Positions 5,033 through 6,500 of a stretch of 6,500 bases of DNA are shown piece by piece. The notes beneath the pieces were generated by a model. It saw only the letters and a program-made list of their open reading frames with translations, had not been told where the DNA came from and did no database searches. Made by a program: the position numbers and the translations under genes. Position 1 is the stretch's first letter, and every line of letters begins with the position of its first letter. The stretch comes from Dehalococcoidia bacterium (lineage in GTDB: Bacteria > Chloroflexota > Dehalococcoidia > Dehalococcoidales > G020351185), in assembly GCA_030635945.1 (NCBI GenBank), contig DAOVXW010000036.1:1-6500 (forward strand), given 5' to 3'.

Positions 5033-6451
5033 CTACTGCTGTTCTGCCGGCGCTGTGCCGTCCGTTGCCGTCGTTTCCAGTGCCAGTTTGTCCATCTCCA
5101 GCTGTACTGGCACCGGGTATTCACCGGTAAAACAGGCAAGACAGAAAATCTCTTTGGGCAGAGCCATCGCCTTGATAAGCCCGTCAATGCTCAGGAAACC
5201 GAGTGAATCGGCGCCGATGTATTCCCTGATTTCGGGTATCGTTTTTTGTGCGGCGATAAGCTCCCAGCGGGTAGCCATATCCACCCCGAAGAAACAGGGG
5301 TAGCGGATTGGCGGGGCGCAGACACGCATATGGATTTCTCTGGCACCGCCCTTCTTCAGAAGTTTGATTACCTTTGGTGTAGTTGTGCCCCTGACTATGC
5401 TGTCGTCGACCAGCACCACACGTTTGTCATTTAATATAGCCTGGAGAGGATTAAATTTAAGTTGAACACCGAGGTCTCTTATCCGCTGGTCGGGTTCAAT
5501 AAAAGTACGTCCCATATAGCGGTTTTTAATCAAGCCTTCACCCGGAGGAATACCGGATTTAATGGAATAACCGAAACCGGCGGCGGTGGCTGAATCGGGT
5601 ACGCCAATAACCAGGTCGGCATCTACCGGGTGTTCCTCGGCTAAACCGGCACCCATAGCCTGCCGTGCTGCGTGAAGCAACCGTCCATTTATGGTGCTGT
5701 CGGGGCGGGAGAAGTAGATATATTCAAAAATACAGAGAGCCTTTCTATCCGTCTCTTCCTGGTGGCTGTCTATACCATTTTCGGTAATGGAAACTATCTC
5801 ACCCGGATTGACTTCTCTTAAGAAACTGGCGCCGAGGTGATCAAGGGCACAGCTCTCAGAAGCTAATACATAATGTCCATTGCCAATAGTCCCCAGGCAT
5901 AAGGGGCGTACGCCTAAGTGGTCGCGGATACCATAGAGGGTATCTTTTGTCATAACGACCATTGAATACGCTCCCTGCAGGCGGCGCATGGCGTATTTTA
6001 TCCTGTCTAACATCTTCTTTTCCGGGGAGGAAAGTATAAGATTGGCGATAACCTCGGTGTCCGTTGAGGTACGGAAGGTATAGCCTCTGTCGGTCAGTTC
6101 TTTATGCAGGGCTTCGGCGTTCGTAATATTGCCGTTGTGGGCGATAGCTAAAGTATCCGAATCTTTACCAACGATAATGGGCTGGACATTGCAGCTGTGG
6201 CTTGAACCCCTGGTGGAATAACGGTTGTGGCCGATGGCAATATGCCCGGTGAGCTTGCTGAGGGTATCCTCGGTAAATACCTGGGATACAAGCCCCATCT
6301 TGGCATATACCTGGATACTCTTGCCGTCGGTGGTAGCGATACCGGCGCTCTCCTGCCCTCGATGCTGGAGAGCGAATAAGGCAAAAAAGGTAAGCCTGGC
6401 TATATCTTCATCATGGGCATAGATCCCAAAAACGCCACAAGCCTCGTGCAA
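5033..6451 (-). CDS. purF: amidophosphoribosyltransferase (glutamine PRPP amidotransferase)
   Basis: PurF makes 5-phosphoribosylamine from PRPP and glutamine, the committed step of purine synthesis, in the cytosol. The 472-residue protein is full length. It has an N-terminal Ntn glutaminase domain: catalytic Cys5 in CGVFGI after a four-residue leader (MHEA) that should be removed, QHRGQESAGIAT at 29-40, GHNRYSTRG at 74-82 and NGNITN at 106-111. A C-terminal phosphoribosyltransferase domain follows, with the PRPP loop VLVDDSIVRGTT at 346-357. Cys240, Cys386, Cys437 and Cys440 (the last two as CLAC) sit where Bacillus subtilis PurF binds a 4Fe-4S cluster. The start is TTG: a stop lies three codons upstream (6460-6458), and AAGAGG at 6466-6461 leaves a 9-nt spacer. 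The C-terminal tail (about 455-472) is Thr/Ala-rich and probably disordered. It is the first recognised gene of the cluster. Confidence 0.97.
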   Translation of the reverse strand: MHEACGVFGIYAHDEDIARLTFFALFALQHRGQESAGIATTDGKSIQVYAKMGLVSQVFTEDTLSKLTGHIAIGHNRYSTRGSSHSCNVQPIIVGKDSDTLAIAHNGNITNAEALHKELTDRGYTFRTSTDTEVIANLILSSPEKKMLDRIKYAMRRLQGAYSMVVMTKDTLYGIRDHLGVRPLCLGTIGNGHYVLASESCALDHLGASFLREVNPGEIVSITENGIDSHQEETDRKALCIFEYIYFSRPDSTINGRLLHAARQAMGAGLAEEHPVDADLVIGVPDSATAAGFGYSIKSGIPPGEGLIKNRYMGRTFIEPDQRIRDLGVQLKFNPLQAILNDKRVVLVDDSIVRGTTTPKVIKLLKKGGAREIHMRVCAPPIRYPCFFGVDMATRWELIAAQKTIPEIREYIGADSLGFLSIDGLIKAMALPKEIFCLACFTGEYPVPVQLEMDKLALETTATDGTAPAEQQ

Positions 6452-6464
6452 ATTCGCTTACCTC

Positions 6465-6500
6465 TTAGACATCGGGGTGAATTGTTTCAGGCAATAACCA
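6465..6500 (-). CDS. possible 3' end of an upstream gene (partial)
   Basis: On the minus strand the window opens with eleven sense codons (W-L-L-P-E-T-I-H-P-D-V) followed by TAA at 6467-6465, 13 bp before the purF start. A second frame is also open and ends in TAA at 6460-6458, in frame with purF, so the choice of frame is uncertain. The fragment is too short to identify a family. If it is real, purF is not the first gene of the operon and the main promoter lies outside the window. The call is an inference from one open frame and the close spacing. Confidence 0.25.
   Translation of the reverse strand, partial: WLLPETIHPDV

Noticed and set aside
4957..5187. Minus-strand 76-codon frame overlapping the purF 3' end
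   Set aside because: Out of frame with purF and rich in Arg, Trp and Gln without any recognisable domain; it shadows purF.
6452..6500. Purine riboswitch or PurR box upstream of purF
   Set aside because: Only 49 bp are visible, with no PurBox-like motif and no room for a riboswitch; an open frame seems to continue there.

Overview
This window is a compact, single-strand bacterial gene cluster. Every gene I can support lies on the minus strand, so transcription runs from high to low coordinates. The order is purF, a small membrane protein gene, purM, purH, pncA, pncB, then a separately promoted AbrB/SpoVT-type regulator gene. G+C content is near one half by eye, with AT-rich gaps. Strong GGAGG/AAGGAG ribosome binding sites precede most genes. 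PurF is the Bacillus-type form, with a short propeptide and four cysteines placed for an iron-sulfur cluster. This suits an anaerobic or micro-aerobic bacterium. The overall flavour, including the short NaPRTase with a GARHVHP motif, suggests Chloroflexota, possibly Dehalococcoidia, but that is an impression from memory and not a demonstrated placement.

Layout: 6465-6500 may hold the last codons of an upstream gene. 5033-6451 is purF (first committed step of purine synthesis, TTG start). 4911-5032 is a 122-bp gap with a hairpin and a plausible internal promoter. 4698-4910 encodes a 70-residue two-helix membrane protein of unknown function. 3652-4659 is purM, whose only start fitting both homology and the ribosome binding site is the non-canonical codon ATA. 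2074-3621 is purH (last two steps to IMP). 1503-2045 is a nicotinamidase (pncA), overlapping by 8 bp 518-1510, a nicotinate phosphoribosyltransferase (pncB). 318-517 is an AT-rich 200-bp gap with a weak terminator and a good sigma70/sigmaA-like promoter for 27-317, the cysteine-rich AbrB-like gene. A ribosome binding site at 9-14 suggests another gene starts at the window edge.

How the genes work together: purF, purM and purH supply steps 1, 5, 9 and 10 of de novo IMP synthesis. pncA and pncB form the first two steps of Preiss-Handler NAD salvage (nicotinamide to nicotinate to NaMN). Both branches use PRPP, through PurF and PncB, so the cluster couples two PRPP-consuming nucleotide pathways. 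Short gaps (28 to 38 bp) and the pncA/pncB overlap support one operon.

I see no mobile element, CRISPR array, RNA gene or obviously new system. The most unusual points are the ATA start of purM, the uncharacterised membrane protein in the purine operon, a possible long-range RNA pairing over the purM start, and the six-cysteine AbrB-like protein.
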